The position numbers and the translations under genes are program-made. A stretch of DNA of 64,000 nt from Actinernus sp. WN-2022 (taxonomy: Eukaryota; Cnidaria; Anthozoa; Actiniaria; Actinernidae): NCBI GenBank assembly GCA_030867875.1, contig JAOWCC010001589.1, forward strand, positions 85,211,537-85,275,536. The letters are read 5' to 3'. Numbering within the stretch: position 1 is the stretch's first letter; each line of letters starts with the position of its first letter. This document shows, one piece after another, positions 20,361-34,000 of the stretch. The notes beneath the pieces were generated by a model. That model did no database searches, was not told the origin of the DNA, and worked only from the letters and a program-made list of their open reading frames with translations.

Positions 20361-22257
20361 TGTATTGTTTTGTTTGACGGACTTTTAATTAAAATTACAT
20401 GATTGTGACAGTTATTTACTCGTGAATGCCGTGCACACGTGGGTCTGTTTGGAAATATTCTCATCACGTGAGCCCGAATGGCTCGATGTTCACCGCTACT
20501 TACATACAGCGATTAACAGATCGACAATCGATTGCAGGTGGAAAATAGCTTAACAACCATGCTTTGCTAAGTACACCACGTGATTGCATTCCGCAAAAGC
20601 CCCATTCGATGAACTGGTATGAGACATAGCACATTGTTCATTTGTTCCCTTTTGGATGGTCTCAGAAGTTTTCCCTAGATTTTTAGTTCAGCCCAACAAG
20701 AATTGCGAGAAATGGTGTATCTTAATATGCAAATGAATGAAGATTCCAAATTCGCTCGAATCCACATAAATGTATTTTTAATAGCCGGTATAACATACAG
20801 TTGCGGCTTTATTTTTCAATTGATAAAAATTCAACTATAGAAGTTCTACAACAAGGAAAGATTTCAATCTTTATCATAACTCAAGATATGGACATGGTAT
20901 TTACGGTCCCGCCTGTTAGCGATGATTTCAAACTGAACGTACTAAGGGAATACTGAAAAAAATCTCCGTGAAACCTTAATGGATAATTTAGAATTAATAG
21001 TAGTTTCACATCTTGACAGACATTGTATTTATTATAAGAAATAGGAAGAAAAGAATCGCGCTGCTAGGGATGCAATCTATTATGATTCTGACAAGATATA
21101 AATGAAATATTTACCCATAAAAAGCTAAATGCTTAAGGCGAGACAGAAAATGCAGATTGGCGCATCCTGTAAAATAGATATTGGTTCCGTGACTCGGGCT
21201 TAGTTTGCATAAACGCGGCTGTTATATACTTTATCGTGTGATAATTTTAAATAGACCAATATTAATTCTGCAGTTTCAAAGGTTTAAATAAATATGAAGA
21301 TTATAGGCCGTAAAGTCTAACTGCCAGCCCGATTAAGGTAATGCAGGATTAAGGGCAAGCTTTTATAGTTTGATTTGCTTACTTGTGAACAGCGTAACTT
21401 ATTCCTAGAGGAGAAACAACAAGTACGTTTCTACTTGTCTTGAAATTCAGAGTACTTGCCTAGCTATATTTGGAAACAAATACCTTCTGATCTACCGAGA
21501 GAACCAAAACCATGGGTTAAGACTTAATCCAGGATTAGCACTAATCGGGATTCGAACAACAGGGCCTTGATCTACAGATTTGCATCCAAAATATATTTTT
21601 GTAACAGTTACGATTCTCTCGATCGGTGGAAAATTAAAACGAATCCGAAAAATCGAAACACATTAAAATTGATAACAAGAAGCGCCTAGGGGGAGGCAAG
21701 ATGCCACACTCTTCTGCAGCCGCCGAAATATATTTTTATACATCTGAATGAATGAGTATATACCGGTTGGTAGATTTTAATACCACAAGTCTACCCGCTT
21801 CCACTTATTCCGGCCTGAACATAAATCTATTAAAACCTCATCTAGAATCTATAAGCTACTATCGCAAGAACAGAAAAAAATATTACACACTTAGATAATA
21901 CATAAGGACCTGGTTAATGGTTTAATATGGTATAATAAAAAAATGCTATGACGTCAGAAAGGCACAGTCTTGTCTATTGTTAGCGGTCTCTCCTCCATTC
22001 TGTTCGAGATGACTAGCGAAGTACTTCATGGAGCTGCACAAACTGTCCCAAACCCTTATAAAACCCTAACCCTACATTTTAAAAAATACCCTAACCGTCA
22101 ACAACGGGTGCTCACTAATTTAGGGTATTTAGAGGTAGTCACTAATTTTGGGTGTTTTAGAGCTAAGTCGCAGCTATCACTAATTCTGGGTGAATTTAAG
22201 TCACAGCTACATGAAGTAGTAGCCCTAGCGACAGACTAGAAGACTTGCGGACTACCG
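20361..22257. other. intergenic; short degenerate repeats only
   Basis: No gene is seen from 20361 to 21960. Bases 22090-22200 hold three degenerate copies of a roughly 32-bp CACTAATTTAGGGT-type repeat. The two AACCCTAACCC-like steps near 22070 are too short to be interstitial telomere. Confidence 0.45.
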
Positions 22258-22512
22258 CCTCCCGGTTAGCTCAGTGGTTAAGCTCCAGTCCCTCCCGGTT
22301 AGCTCAGTGGTTAAGCTCCAGTCCCTCCCGGTTAGCTCAGTGGTTAAGCGTCGGTCTGTCGTGCGGGATGTTGAGGGTTCAAACCTCGGCAGGTCTTAAC
22401 TGAAATTACTGAGTAGAAGGTGCTCCAACAGTAAACGGTTAGACCTCCACGTCTTCTCGGACAAGGACGTAAAATCGTAGGACCAAGTCAACAGAGGGCC
22501 ATGTGGAAGATT
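22258..22512 (+). mobile_element. tRNA-derived SINE with triplicated A-box head
   Basis: CCTCCCGGTTAGCTCAGTGG plus TTAAGCTCCAGTC occurs twice as 33-bp copies (22258-22290, 22291-22323). The third head reads on into GCGTCGGTCTG and the B-box GGGTTCAAACCTC (22375-22387). The body (ACTGAGTAGAAGGTGCT, TAGACCTCCACGTCTTCTCG, AAAATCGTAGGAC) matches the copy at 57.2-57.4 kb. Confidence 0.85.
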
Positions 22513-23259
22513 ACTACGCTACATGTTAGCGGTAAACGTGTTATCCTCTATAAATAAAGTGACTTTAAATATTTTATATATTAAATATTTACGGAGAAAT
22601 TTACTTTTCAAAACTGTAAAATGGGCTGGTTGTAGCCATACATTCTTGTTAATTTTGAAATTCCTCAAAATATATTTCCCATACCACTCTCAAATTTTCG
22701 ATGATTACAAGTGTGACAATCTCTTTCGATTTATGGACTCTGTTTGTTTGTATGTACGTCGCTTGAAGTTTGATGTATGCTAAGACCAAAAATCATATAT
22801 TTTGGTCTTAGCCTCCTCCGCAGCCAGCTCTATATGAGTCTCCATCGGCCACTCTAAGTCTCCCTGTGGAGAAATGGACGTGGGGGAACTGGGGCGAGAA
22901 TATGAGACTGAGTTTATAGAGGGCTTGGTCTGGGTTACACCGCCACACAGCGGTCAAACGTCTGCGCATGCGTCAAAAGTCTTGCAACAACAACCTATTC
23001 CAAAACAAATTCAAAGCGAGCCGGCGGCCGTCACTGTTCACAAACCCGCTTTCAAACCTTGAGAACTTCTTTGGTAAATTACGAAACAATTTGGTAAACT
23101 GACAGTTTGAAGTTTGTTCAATTTCCCGTCGACTGTGAAAATAAAAAGCTTAACTTTCACGTATTTTTCTTAAATTTTTCTTAAATTTCTGTAATATGTT
23201 TTAAGGTAAATTTGCGCGGGAAATACCAGACTAATACGCACACGCAGACGTTTGACCGC
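22513..23259. other. intergenic; inverted segment with shared ends
   Basis: GCGGTCAAACGTCTGCGCATGCG near 22953-22975 and its near-complement near 23238-23262 form inverted ends of about 28 bp, separated by 260 bp of AT-rich DNA. The frame at 22874-23062 crosses this and has no domain. Confidence 0.45.
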
Positions 23260-23480
23260 TGTGTGCACCGCGGCAAAACGGTATGCTCCGCTGGCCGAAA
23301 GAACGAAGGCTCTGGTATCAAATACAAATTACCGAGAGCTTTAACTTTTTTAGTAAATAATTTTATAACTTAGTAAACTCACAGTGAATTACAAATTAAG
23401 AAAACTCAACCTGTTAAAGTCTTATGCTTATGTTTTAAGTAGTTTTCTTTTTTTCACGTAAATACGCGTAAGCTGTTTTC
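23260..23480. repeat. dispersed repeat, empty-site copy
   Basis: Reverse-complement relative of two blocks at 56313-56471 and 58524-58590. Here the blocks are continuous across a single TTAA (near 23340), whereas at 56 kb a 2.05-kb element separates them. Shared phrases are TAGTAAATAATTTTATAACT, TTACAAATTAAGAAAAC and TTCTTTCGGCCAGC. Confidence 0.8.
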
Positions 23481-24039
23481 TTTTAGTTTCGGCGGGAAAC
23501 TGGGGCGCGCGCAACCCCCTCCCGGGATTAAAATAGACAACCAACGACAGCACAGGACAGCAAGCGAAAAACAGAAATGCGGCCTATTCAAGTTGTGACA
23601 GTCTGACAGATAGCACAAAGAAACGAAATTATTTGAGTTTCTTTTAGCAGCTTTTTAAATATAGCAGAAAATGAAGCAGAAATCATCCACTGAAGTCACA
23701 AGAGTATTAAATAGACTTGGTTCATTAAATGATCCATTGGCAAATTGTTTCATCAACTGACAAAACAATTCACAATGTGTTGCCAATGTGTCTGTCAAAC
23801 TAACTTCAATGGTTATTTATATTTATTTAGTTTATTTGTTTTCAAATCGGAATATGCTTTCAAATGTTAATACCGAATTTATTTTTAGGCTAAACTACAG
23901 AAATACATTAAATGCAAAAGCTTAATAATTCACAACCATTTTCACTGACGGAATAATTTTAATAAAATGTCCTTGTAGTGCTGTGTCAGTCTCATGATTA
24001 GAACTCTTCTTTGTTTATGTTATTCAGTTTCTGTCGAAA

Positions 24040-24278
24040 TTATTTATCGGTGATATTCCATAATATGTTCTCTTTAAGTTTGATGTCGACTTTCTCTGTT
24101 AATTTCCGTTTCTCGGGAAACGGTTTGCCGATCATCGCATTCACACCGAACTGAGTTGAATCCCCAGGTTGAATTAGCATGCTGTGTGTTTGTTTCTGTT
24201 GAGTTCTCCGTCGAGAGCCACTCTCACGAAGTTTTTCTGGAGTTCGATGCAAATTTTTACGGTGGCTTCTCTCAAACT
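24040..24278 (-). CDS. putative terminal exon of an unidentified gene
   Basis: A textbook acceptor (pyrimidine-rich, TTTCTTGCTTCAG|AGTTTG) precedes 78 codons and TAA at 24042-24040, entering in phase 1. The peptide is basic and polar (ERSHRKNLHRTPEKLRESG, then SRRRTQQKQTHSMLIQ, ending KENILWNITDK). No family is recognised. The upstream exons would lie to the right, in or beyond the oppositely oriented GGT gene, and were not found. It may instead be a pseudo-exon. Confidence 0.5.
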
Positions 24279-24693
24279 CTGAAGCAAGAAAGATATGTCC
24301 AAAGTGAGAGGCATTTACACGTCAACTGAAATAAGGGGTATCGTGCCGAAATAATTTGGCACGCGTACCAAAATTTAGGAGTACCGTGCCCAAAATGGTT
24401 GTCGTGTACATCTTCGTGTAAGTAGCGCGGCGTATGTTAACGGCCCTAGCCATCAGATAATAGGAGTTTTTAGTTATTTTGAGTTATTTGGTTCCGAAGC
24501 GGAAGTTGGTTTTCTGTGGGGCATATTTAATAAAAACATCCGAAAATAAAGTCACCACAGGCCACGTAAACTTTCTGAAATATAAAGATTTACCTATATT
24601 TGTAACGTGATTTAATTCTATCACCTAATTGGCTAATCGTACATTCTGATTGATAGGACACCCACGCCGAAATGTTAATTAGTTCGTAATATC

Positions 24694-24700
24694 CTTTAAA
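24694..24700 (+). promoter_or_regulatory. TATA-like element before the GGT-family gene
   Basis: CTTTAAAAGG lies about 55-60 bp before the ATG at 24755. That would place transcription start near 24725 with a very short leader. The ATG context is ACCATGT. Confidence 0.35.
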
Positions 24701-24754
24701 AGGAAACTTGTATCACACGCACAGCATTGCCAGCTCGATTAAGGCACCCTAACC

Positions 24755-25040
24755 ATGTGTTGGATTTTAGTCTTTCACGTTTGCTTTTTTCTCCAAGGCT
24801 GCGCCCAAGATATGGCGGCAGCAGAAGTTCACCTTTCGCCAGGTTCATGGCCTTCTGGTGAATACGAGGAGTTGGAACGTCTTAACCTTGTGAAGAAGGA
24901 CAGACCAAAACCTCTCGCCATGAGCAGTGGTAAAGGCATCGTATCGGGAACGACAAACGCGTTCGCTGTTCACTCGGGAATGGACGCGCTGAGACAAGGT
25001 GGAAACGCAATGGATGCGTGTTTGACGACAGCTCTTGCAG
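24755..25040 (+). CDS. GGT-family exon 1
   Basis: Start codon, hydrophobic signal peptide (about residues 1-18), a spacer, then the conserved N-terminal strand and helix (SGKGIVSGTTNAFAVHSGMD, GGNAMDACLTTALA). Donor CTTGCAG|GTATGA, phase 1. Confidence 0.85.
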
Positions 25041-28000
25041 GTATGATGATAACGAGCTTTTTACAGCGTAATTCGGAAAATCGATTCGCAGGAGACCATT
25101 AATATTCGTCACCAAAAAAATGAATTCCCCAGCCTTTCAGCTACAACCACAATCCATTGCGGGCTGGGAATGTCGATTGCCGATTGGCGGGACAACCTTT
25201 TTGAAATAGCTGTATAGACATTTTATTACCAGCCCTTATCCTATACAGGACATCGGTTACGCTAATAATAATATAACAGCAATGATAGAACTGCAACAAG
25301 ACTATTTAAGTGTACAATGACTTCTTACTACTTTACGGCGTTCTTTCCTTAAAACACTCATAGACGTATTTAGCCACAGTGTTTTGAAGTTCATGTGGCG
25401 GATTGATAAGAAGGAGGAATATCTCATTTTCCGTTAGATGGTTTATGTTCTTATTTAACTGCCTTTCTACTTTTTTAAATAGCTCCATACGTTTCATATC
25501 ATAAAATTTACATTTGACGAGAAAATGCCTCTCGTCTCACTTCAACTTCTGTATTGCATTTTGTACAAATTCTTTCTTCTAACTTTTGATATGGCCTTAA
25601 ATGTCTTCCTACTTCAATTTGAAGGCAGTGATTGCTGATTCGGAGTTTGGTTAGAGATATCCTGTGCTTAACTACACTTACGTTTTCGAGATATTCCTCT
25701 TGAGTGTAATTATGTTTAAATAATATATATGTTCTTAGCTTATTGGAATGAGATGGATTTTTTCTTTCGTCATTATGAATTTCTCCATGCCAGTTTTGGA
25801 TTTCGATATCTTTGGATCTTTGACCTAGGTTGTTGAGTATTCTCTTTACGTGAAACGTTAAAGGGTCTTCACCAAAATTTAATTGCCAAATGTATAGCTG
25901 AAACCCAGTAGGTCAATTACGCCGTTTTTTAGTTTCTCTGTCCAGCTGTACGGGTGGGCCCTATTAATGCCTTGCCTGATAATTTTGACTTATCTGATGA
26001 TAAATACGATGTCCATAATGAGAAGCTTCTACTGATTGCTTGATGCTTCAGGAGCAGCCTTCCCAGCTCAGCCCGATACGCGTTATTTACTGCAGTCTTG
26101 TTAACCCCCAAGAGCATTTTGCAAAACTTCACGTGTACCTGTTCAGCTGGATCTTTGTCTAGATTTGTTTTCATATCTACTCCCCAGACTTCGCTCCCAT
26201 AGAGTAATATTGGTCTGATTAAGCAATTAAAAACCTTTACAGTTATTGAAATGTCTGTTCTAAAATGCTTTCCCATCTCTTTTCTGAGTTTAAATAATGC
26301 TTTTAGGGCCACTTTTTTTAGTTCTTGTCTTGCAAAAGCTCGAGTTCCAACATATGTAAAAGTACGTCCAAGGTATTTGTATTTTAATAGAATCAATAAT
26401 TATATTTAAGGTCTTTCCATTATTGTTACTGAAATATCATAATTTTAGTTTTTTCTTAGTTAACATTAACTTTCGATATTGAACAATAGTTATGATTTTG
26501 TAAACCGGTGTAAGACTTAGATTAGACTTAGATATTAAAACAAGATCATCCGCATACAAGAGACAGTTAATTATCTTGTCTTGTGCTTCAACTAAGTCTG
26601 ACGTATTCTTATTAAATGTTTCTGCTAAGTCGTAAAGGAAAAGATTAAACAGCGTCGGTGACAACATGCATCCCTGCTTATATTAAACTATTCACTCTGA
26701 AAATTGCGGCAAAGTATTTGCGCTTTAAAGATTCTCAGCGATGATGCCGGACCGCTACAGCTAAAACCTATTTTCTAGTAGTTGGTTGGTGTTGGAAATC
26801 CAGATTTTGGAGCTATTTTCTCTCGTAAAACCGGTCCGGTTCTGGACCTCATGACCGCACATACTGGGGGGAGGGGGCACTTGTATGATAAATGGGTCGC
26901 CATGACCACCACCCACTTTTTTCTCTGCTCATTCAGCTTCTCTCCGACTTAGGTCTGCCAGCATAGTTTTGTTTTACAGTGCGACTACTAAAGCCGGGGA
27001 AACTTAGACAACGAGAACCAATCACATTGCAGAACGAAAATAAAGCATTCCAACTTATGGTTATTTGAGCCAATCAGTGTCAAGTACACAAGACAATAGC
27101 ATTTTCAACTTGCTCGAGCATCGAACTGGTAAAAGGTCGACTAGTTTTGAAGTCAAGTCTTTCGAATGAAGAAAATCGCATGGATATGCTAGGATTTATA
27201 CTTTAAAATGTTTTAATTTCGTTTTGGAATGTGTTTATTTCCCGTTGTCTAAGTGGCCCCGGTTACAGTAGTCGCCTTGTAAAATAGATTAGCAATTAGA
27301 TATAATTTAGCAATTATAATTAGATTTGAATAGTATTTCAACATTATATAGACCCTATGCATAAGTCCTGGTGACTAGCATGTCAACGAGGCCGGTAGGT
27401 CCTCTGGAATGTTGAAATTGAAGCGCCCGGAGAGATGTGTGAAATGCACTGAACGAATGTTCAGTGAAACAATGCATAGCAAATTAACGGCATTGTTTCA
27501 CCGAACATTCGTTCAGTGCATTCACACATCTCCCGCTTAGTCAATTTCAACATTCCAGAGGACCTACCGGCCTCGTTGACATGCTAGTCACCAGGACTTA
27601 TGCAGTTTTTTTCTGGTCCATACATAACTGTCGATATGTATTTTATCAATTGAATATAGACACACTATATTGTTATTTGATATTAAAGGGAATATCGGCT
27701 GAAAACAAGAGACCATAACCTAAGAGAACCGATCCCCCATACTACCCTCTCTCCCCATACTACCCTCTCTCCCCATACTAGCCTCTCTCCCCACGAGTCT
27801 GCGCCGAATTATTTTTAGCTTGCATAAATTAGTTGGACTATTTTTACCACTCTATCCGATTGGTTGTGGATGTCACGTGTCCGAATGGAGTTTTACTCAG
27901 TAACCAAAGCATATATTGATTACGGTGTTGCAAAAGCATTACCGATTATTTACGATATTATAGGTTCTATTTCTAATTTCTTTAGCGAATTGTAAGCGTC

Positions 28001-31000
28001 TGTTTACGATAATTCCAAACTCAGTCAGTCAGTGTTTCAGATTAACTGGATTTATAATTTCGCAAAATTGTGGTCAAAAGTCGATGCGTGCTTGCTTTGC
28101 TATAAACTGAACGTTTCTAAAATTATTAGCATGAAATAGAGCAAATAATCCGGTCAGTTCCCTAGGTATGCTATCTAGCTATACATGAATATGAACTACA
28201 GGGAACGAGTATCTATTTTCAATAACAACGATACGGGATTGTTAATTTATTCTAATATTTGGAAGACTTTCCATGCTCGCTCCGGCTACAAACTGAACGG
28301 AATACGGCTCATTTCCTTTGATAGTTTCACGAAATTCAGGTCACTCTAGTTTCTTTTCACGGCTTCCAGGTCACATCCGAATTTCTTACGGGTCTGGCTT
28401 TAAGACAGCCTACAGTTTCCCAGTCAAATCCAAATGGCAATATTTTTAACGGGTTTTCAAATTACACTCCGTAGCTTATATTAAATTCAAAGTTCATTTT
28501 CTCGAGTCTTCAAGTCAGATCAGGTCAGATCCGTCCCATACCTGTCCGGGTAGTAAGTTTAGGAACCAACACATAATTCAGAGCCAGTTTTGAAGCTTCG
28601 CATCCATCGCCCCTCTTTCTTTTTGAAATCAAGGTTGCCAATTCATGAGATGGAGCGATGAAAATCCGTGAGGAGCTGGAACCAAATCTTAAAATAGCAT
28701 CGTGACGTCACTACATTATATCCTGATAATAACGACCAAAACAAACTAAGGTTTGGCTGGCTGCTGCAAAAGCTGCATGGCCACTTTATTGAACAAAGCA
28801 CAAAAAACGTACCGTATAGCCTGGTGCCAGCCAGGAAAAACCCCTGAATCAGGGGAAACCTGTACCTCCCCTAATGCAATACAGGCATTGTCCTGGAGAA
28901 GAAGGACCGGTACAACTAATTAACTAAACCAAGAGACCATTAGTAATGGTCTCTTGACTAAACTTATAGTGAATACCAACAATTGGCATTTAACTTAAAC
29001 CTTAATACATAAAGAGAATAAAATAAAACAAAAAATACGATGTGAAGTATGCAGCAGCTTTGCCTAGATTGCCCAATTCCTAACAAACAACTATTTATAT
29101 GCATGCGATGGTTGAGCGATCATCGCTACTAAAACAACAACTCATTACATAAGAGCCAACCGAATGGCTCTGAGTATAACGACCTTGTGAACATCATTTT
29201 GCTGCTATTTTGCAAAGCGCATCAAAATATCCAGTTCACAATATCATTATATCCTGATAAAAACGACCAAAACAAACTAAGGTTTGGCTGGCTGCTGCAA
29301 AAGCTATAGAAACAATGAGAAAGGGAAATGAATGAAAATATATAATATTATTAAGTGAACTTAAGTATTATAATGATGAATGTGAATTAAAGACCCAAAC
29401 TCTTGGTAACTTCAAGCTTATGCTCAATAGGCGGAGTCGTTGACCAGCGGCCATGCCTCTTCCAACACCTTTCATTGACATTGGAGTTGGCAGCTAAAGT
29501 AGCCCCGCCTGCCCTAAAGGAATGAAGGCCTAATTTTGAAACGTCGGTAAATTCCTTTAACCTACCAAGAATAACCTGCCTGGCCCTAGTATAGCTTAAG
29601 CATTTGTTTTTATAAATCAGCTTGTGCCCATTCCCTGACTTAAAACAAGGGCGAAATATGAAAAGAGCTGAATCACTACTACTACTGGACAAGCCTGCCA
29701 GGCTGAAATATTTTTGAAGTGCTAAATAAGGACATGTGATCTTGTCTGAACGATGAATGAATAATTCTTTACCTTCTCTATACTGATCTACTTTACTTAT
29801 AGCTATTTGTAATGTAAGATAATTATCCTTAAATGTAACTTTTTTCATTGTAACGCAAAAAGCCTACGAACAATAGAAGAGCCATGGTAATATCTCTTAT
29901 CTCTAGGAGGTTTGAACTATGTTGATGTTTATTACATAGCGAGGTTAGAGTATCTACTGCTATTGGCTCTTTTCTTATAGTTGGCTTAGAATACTGCCTT
30001 TTAACTCCTTCTAGAATGCTTTTAATAAATGAGTTATGCATAGGACTGGGAAGACCTGCTAGCTCATGAACCCAAGTGATACCCGCTGAAGTTGTTTGTG
30101 AAACTGAAACGGAATTGGTATCTAAGGCCAATTGACCTTTGAACAGAGCCAAATCAATAGATTTGGCCGGGAAAACAATAAAGTCCTTATTCTCTGCAAA
30201 GCTAACCCAGCGGTTGAAAGAACGAATATAATTTCTGACAGTTCCATCTGCCTTAGAATGTAAGGCAAAGTTTTGTACAACTTCTGCTAATTGTATCAAC
30301 TGTGGGTCCTTGGATGCTGTACAAGCTTCGAATAACTTTCCAAAGAGCCCATGGCTGAACACAGCTTTTACATCTGAAAGAAATAGTAATATTTACCTGT
30401 AAGTTAAAAATGCATAACATAGTTTAATTGGTAATGCATAATTTGAAAGGTAATTATGCAATATTTTCTAGCAAAAAGCCACCTGTGGGCCTAAATCAGT
30501 CTGCATTCTGAATATATTCAAGTAATAAGACTACCTGTGGGCCTGACACTGAAACAAAGCCACCAGAGGACTCTGTACATATACTACCGTGAATCACAAA
30601 CATTGATTACATAAACCCATGTCTGACGTGCAAAAACCCCTATTGGACAACCTGAAACGTTGTGTGGTGCAGTCTATCTTCAAACCTAGCAGTTTGAAAG
30701 TAAAGAAATCACCGGTAAATATGTTGCTGTGTGCTCTACCTTTGACTGTACAAGGACAGTGAAACTCGGGAATACCAACCCAGTCGGTTACAAATTCTGC
30801 AAAATGTGCTCCATCAGGGCAAATGATGGTCCAAAAGGAAGCACTTTTCCAAAATGGAACAATAATGGTACCCCTAGCTTCGCAAAGCTTGAAATGCTTA
30901 ATTGCGAGTATAAACTTATTGGTAGGTGGAACAATCCAGTTGTTTTCGTTGTGCCAACTGACCGAAAAAGCATCGACTGCTTCACAACCTTGAGTCCAAA

Positions 31001-34000
31001 ATCTTGAATTGAATCTCTGACATTGGCTGTTGTATGGGGTAGCGAACCTATCTATAGAAAAGGGCCCCCAGACGTCCTCTAACCATCTGAAAATGTGTGA
31101 TTGGATGCTCCATTCATCCATATCTGAACATTTGCTCAAATGATCTGCTACTGTATTAGATTCTCTTGGAATCCACACTGGTGAAATTTGAATATGATTG
31201 TGTGAACAAATGTAATGAATATTCTCTGCTAAAGAATGAAGATCTTCTTTCATACTACCCCTAGTGATGATTCTAACCACGTTTTGGTTATCTGTAAACC
31301 ATTGCAATCTGTGGTACTTCAATTCTTCACACAATGACAACAGCATGTTGTCTACTGCCTTCAGTTCTCTCCATGTAGAACTCTTTGCATATTCTATGGT
31401 AGACCAATTACCTTGACACAGAAGGGCGTTCCCATTAGAAATAGTATAACCTCCGTAAGCGATGCTGGACGCATCTGAAAAAAAACTAAGTTATCGAACT
31501 GTACTGGCTGTGAAAAAAGATCTACACCATTAAGATGGTCAACATTCTGAGACCAGAATTGCAATTCATTAATTACAGCGCTAGACAAGGGAACAAAAGC
31601 CGTCCAGGAAGTTCTAGATTCTATAGTATGATACAGATGCCTAGAGTGAAAAAATACCAAAGGACCGACGCCAGTAGTAGGAGAGGCACCGAATTAGCCC
31701 CCTTTTTAGGGCGTACGCCCTATCTTTAGGGCGTATGCATTAATTAGGATGACGTCACAATCCTATTGTCTTAGACTCATGAATAAAGTGGTGAGCTATG
31801 CTAATTTTTAAGGCGCTATGCTAATTTTTAAGGCGTATGCATTAATTAGGGTGACGTCACAGTCTTATTGTCTTAGGTCATGCATAAATTAATTAGGGCG
31901 TACGGCCTTTTTTTAAGGCGCTATGCTAATTTTTAAGGCGCTCTCATGAATAAAGTGGTGAGCTCATGAATAAAGTGCGGTAAAGTGCAGCGTCTCATGA
32001 ATAAAGTGGAATCTCATTAACTCAGAGGATTAATATTATTTCTGTGAATGAGGTCATCGATCTATTCGGGCATGTTTGGTAAAAGCCTATTGTTTGGAGT
32101 CGTCTCTAAAACCAGGAGCGATCGGCCCTGAATACATTCGAAATTGAATAAAAAATAAATAAAAAATACCTCGCAATATCTAAACCCCTTTGTAGCGTAA
32201 ATAGTAAGAACAAACTACTCGTCATAGACTCTAAACTGTCTTTATTATTTTCCTTTACAGTTAATAACTCATAAGACAATTGTATACAAAATCCACTGTG
32301 ACTCATAAGATCAACTCTGCTATTGTTCTTAGAGATTAGCGATAACTGAAGGGCCTATTGTTTTGAGGAAAACACTTGAGATGCAAATTCTTCTCTAAAA
32401 CTGAAATATAATTACCATACGAATAAAAACAAACTACTCGGAACAGGATTTTATTCAATCTCAAAAACACCAATTTACAGTTCGTTTTCCTTATAGTCGC
32501 CTAGACCGAAGATATATTTACCATATCTGAAAGAATACCAAGACAGCCACCTGTCTATCGTTTAAAGGACTATCATGGATAACTTTTAGAATGAACATTT
32601 TACGAAGCCGAGTTACAGAGAGTCGAAAAGCAAGATGATTTCTACCGGGTAGAAAAAGTCTTTAAAAAGCGTAAACGGAAAGGCAGGATTGAATACCTTG
32701 TCCAGTGGAAGAGGTATCCCGAGAGTTTTAATACTTGGCTAGATGAAAGGGATAGAAAATACTTGTAATTAGATAGCTGATCGTTTTAATAAATTAATAA
32801 AGAAAACATATTTATTCTATCTGAAATGCGCCATGATTAGCTGATTGGTTATAAACTCGAACCACTTTAGGTTTTTGTAATGTTGCTTCCTGTAAATAAT
32901 ACTTGTGCTCCTCGGGCGATAAGGTATGTACTTGCGATAAATGATTGGAAAGTTTCACTAACTATTTTGATCCACAATTCGGCACCGGATAATTTTTACA
33001 AACGCGTTGACTCCTGTTAATCCTTTGAAGATCAAGATAAAACTAATTCAAAAAATAAAACATTGTGAATTTTATCGTAATTTGTCAGGACAAACAGGAT
33101 AAACAGGACAAAAAGGACAAATGAATAGAGACGTGTTCATTTCCATAACACATTTATTGGAAGTTTGTACATTTTAAGTAAGAATAAAATAAATGTTGAC
33201 ATTAAGCTTAAAAATACTATTTACGATAATATAACTATTGTACAGCACTTGGTTCTAAGTTTATATCTCTAGAGGTAAAGTGGTCAGTCTATCTGCTAAC
33301 ACTTTGCGCTTAGGGTAAAATAAGAAAACCCGGTCCTTACTTGTTGATAAGTATACATAGTGTTGTTGACAACACGAAAACCCTTATTGATACCCGAGCA
33401 ACACAGTTAGATAGTTTTCTTTATCGATCTCATTACATCTCTTATGAACTCCCTTACGACTAAACTTATCCGAAGCTCCAAAGCAATAATAGGTTTTACT
33501 ACCCGCCGCCCGTCAACGCCCGCCGCCCGTCAACGCCCGCCGCCCGTCGACGCCCGTCGACGCCCGTCAACGCCCGCCGCCCCCCTCCTCCTCCCTCCTC
33601 CTCCCTCCCCTCCTCCCTCCTCCTCGTCCTCCCTCATCGTTACCCCAAAGCTTCCTTATGTTACACTTTCGGTTGGCCAGATATTTTCTATAACATAAGG
33701 AAGCTTTGGGGTAGTGATGAGGGAGGAGGGAGGAGGAGGGAGGAGGAGGGGGGCGGCGGGCGGCGGGCGTTGACGGGCGTTGAAGGGCGTCGACGGGCGT
33801 CGACGGGCGGCGGGCGTTGACGGGCGGCGGGTAGTAAAACCTATTATTGCTTTGGAGCTTCGGATAAGTTTAGTCGTAAGGGAGTTCATAAGAGATGTAA
33901 TGAGATCGATAAAGAAAACTTTCTAAATGTGTTGCTCGGGTATCAATAAGGGTTTTCGTGTTGTCAACACCACTATGTATACTTATCAACAAGTAAGGCC

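Noticed and set aside
22060..22110. Interstitial telomeric repeat (CCCTAA)
   Set aside because: Only two or three imperfect units.
22324..22400. A true tRNA gene
   Set aside because: A- and B-boxes are present but no acceptor stem or cloverleaf can be drawn, and the sequence continues into a body shared with the copy at 57.2 kb; it is a SINE.
33444..33889. Proline-rich proteins at the palindrome centre
   Set aside because: Mirror-image frames of GC-rich arrays in an inverted repeat; not independent genes.
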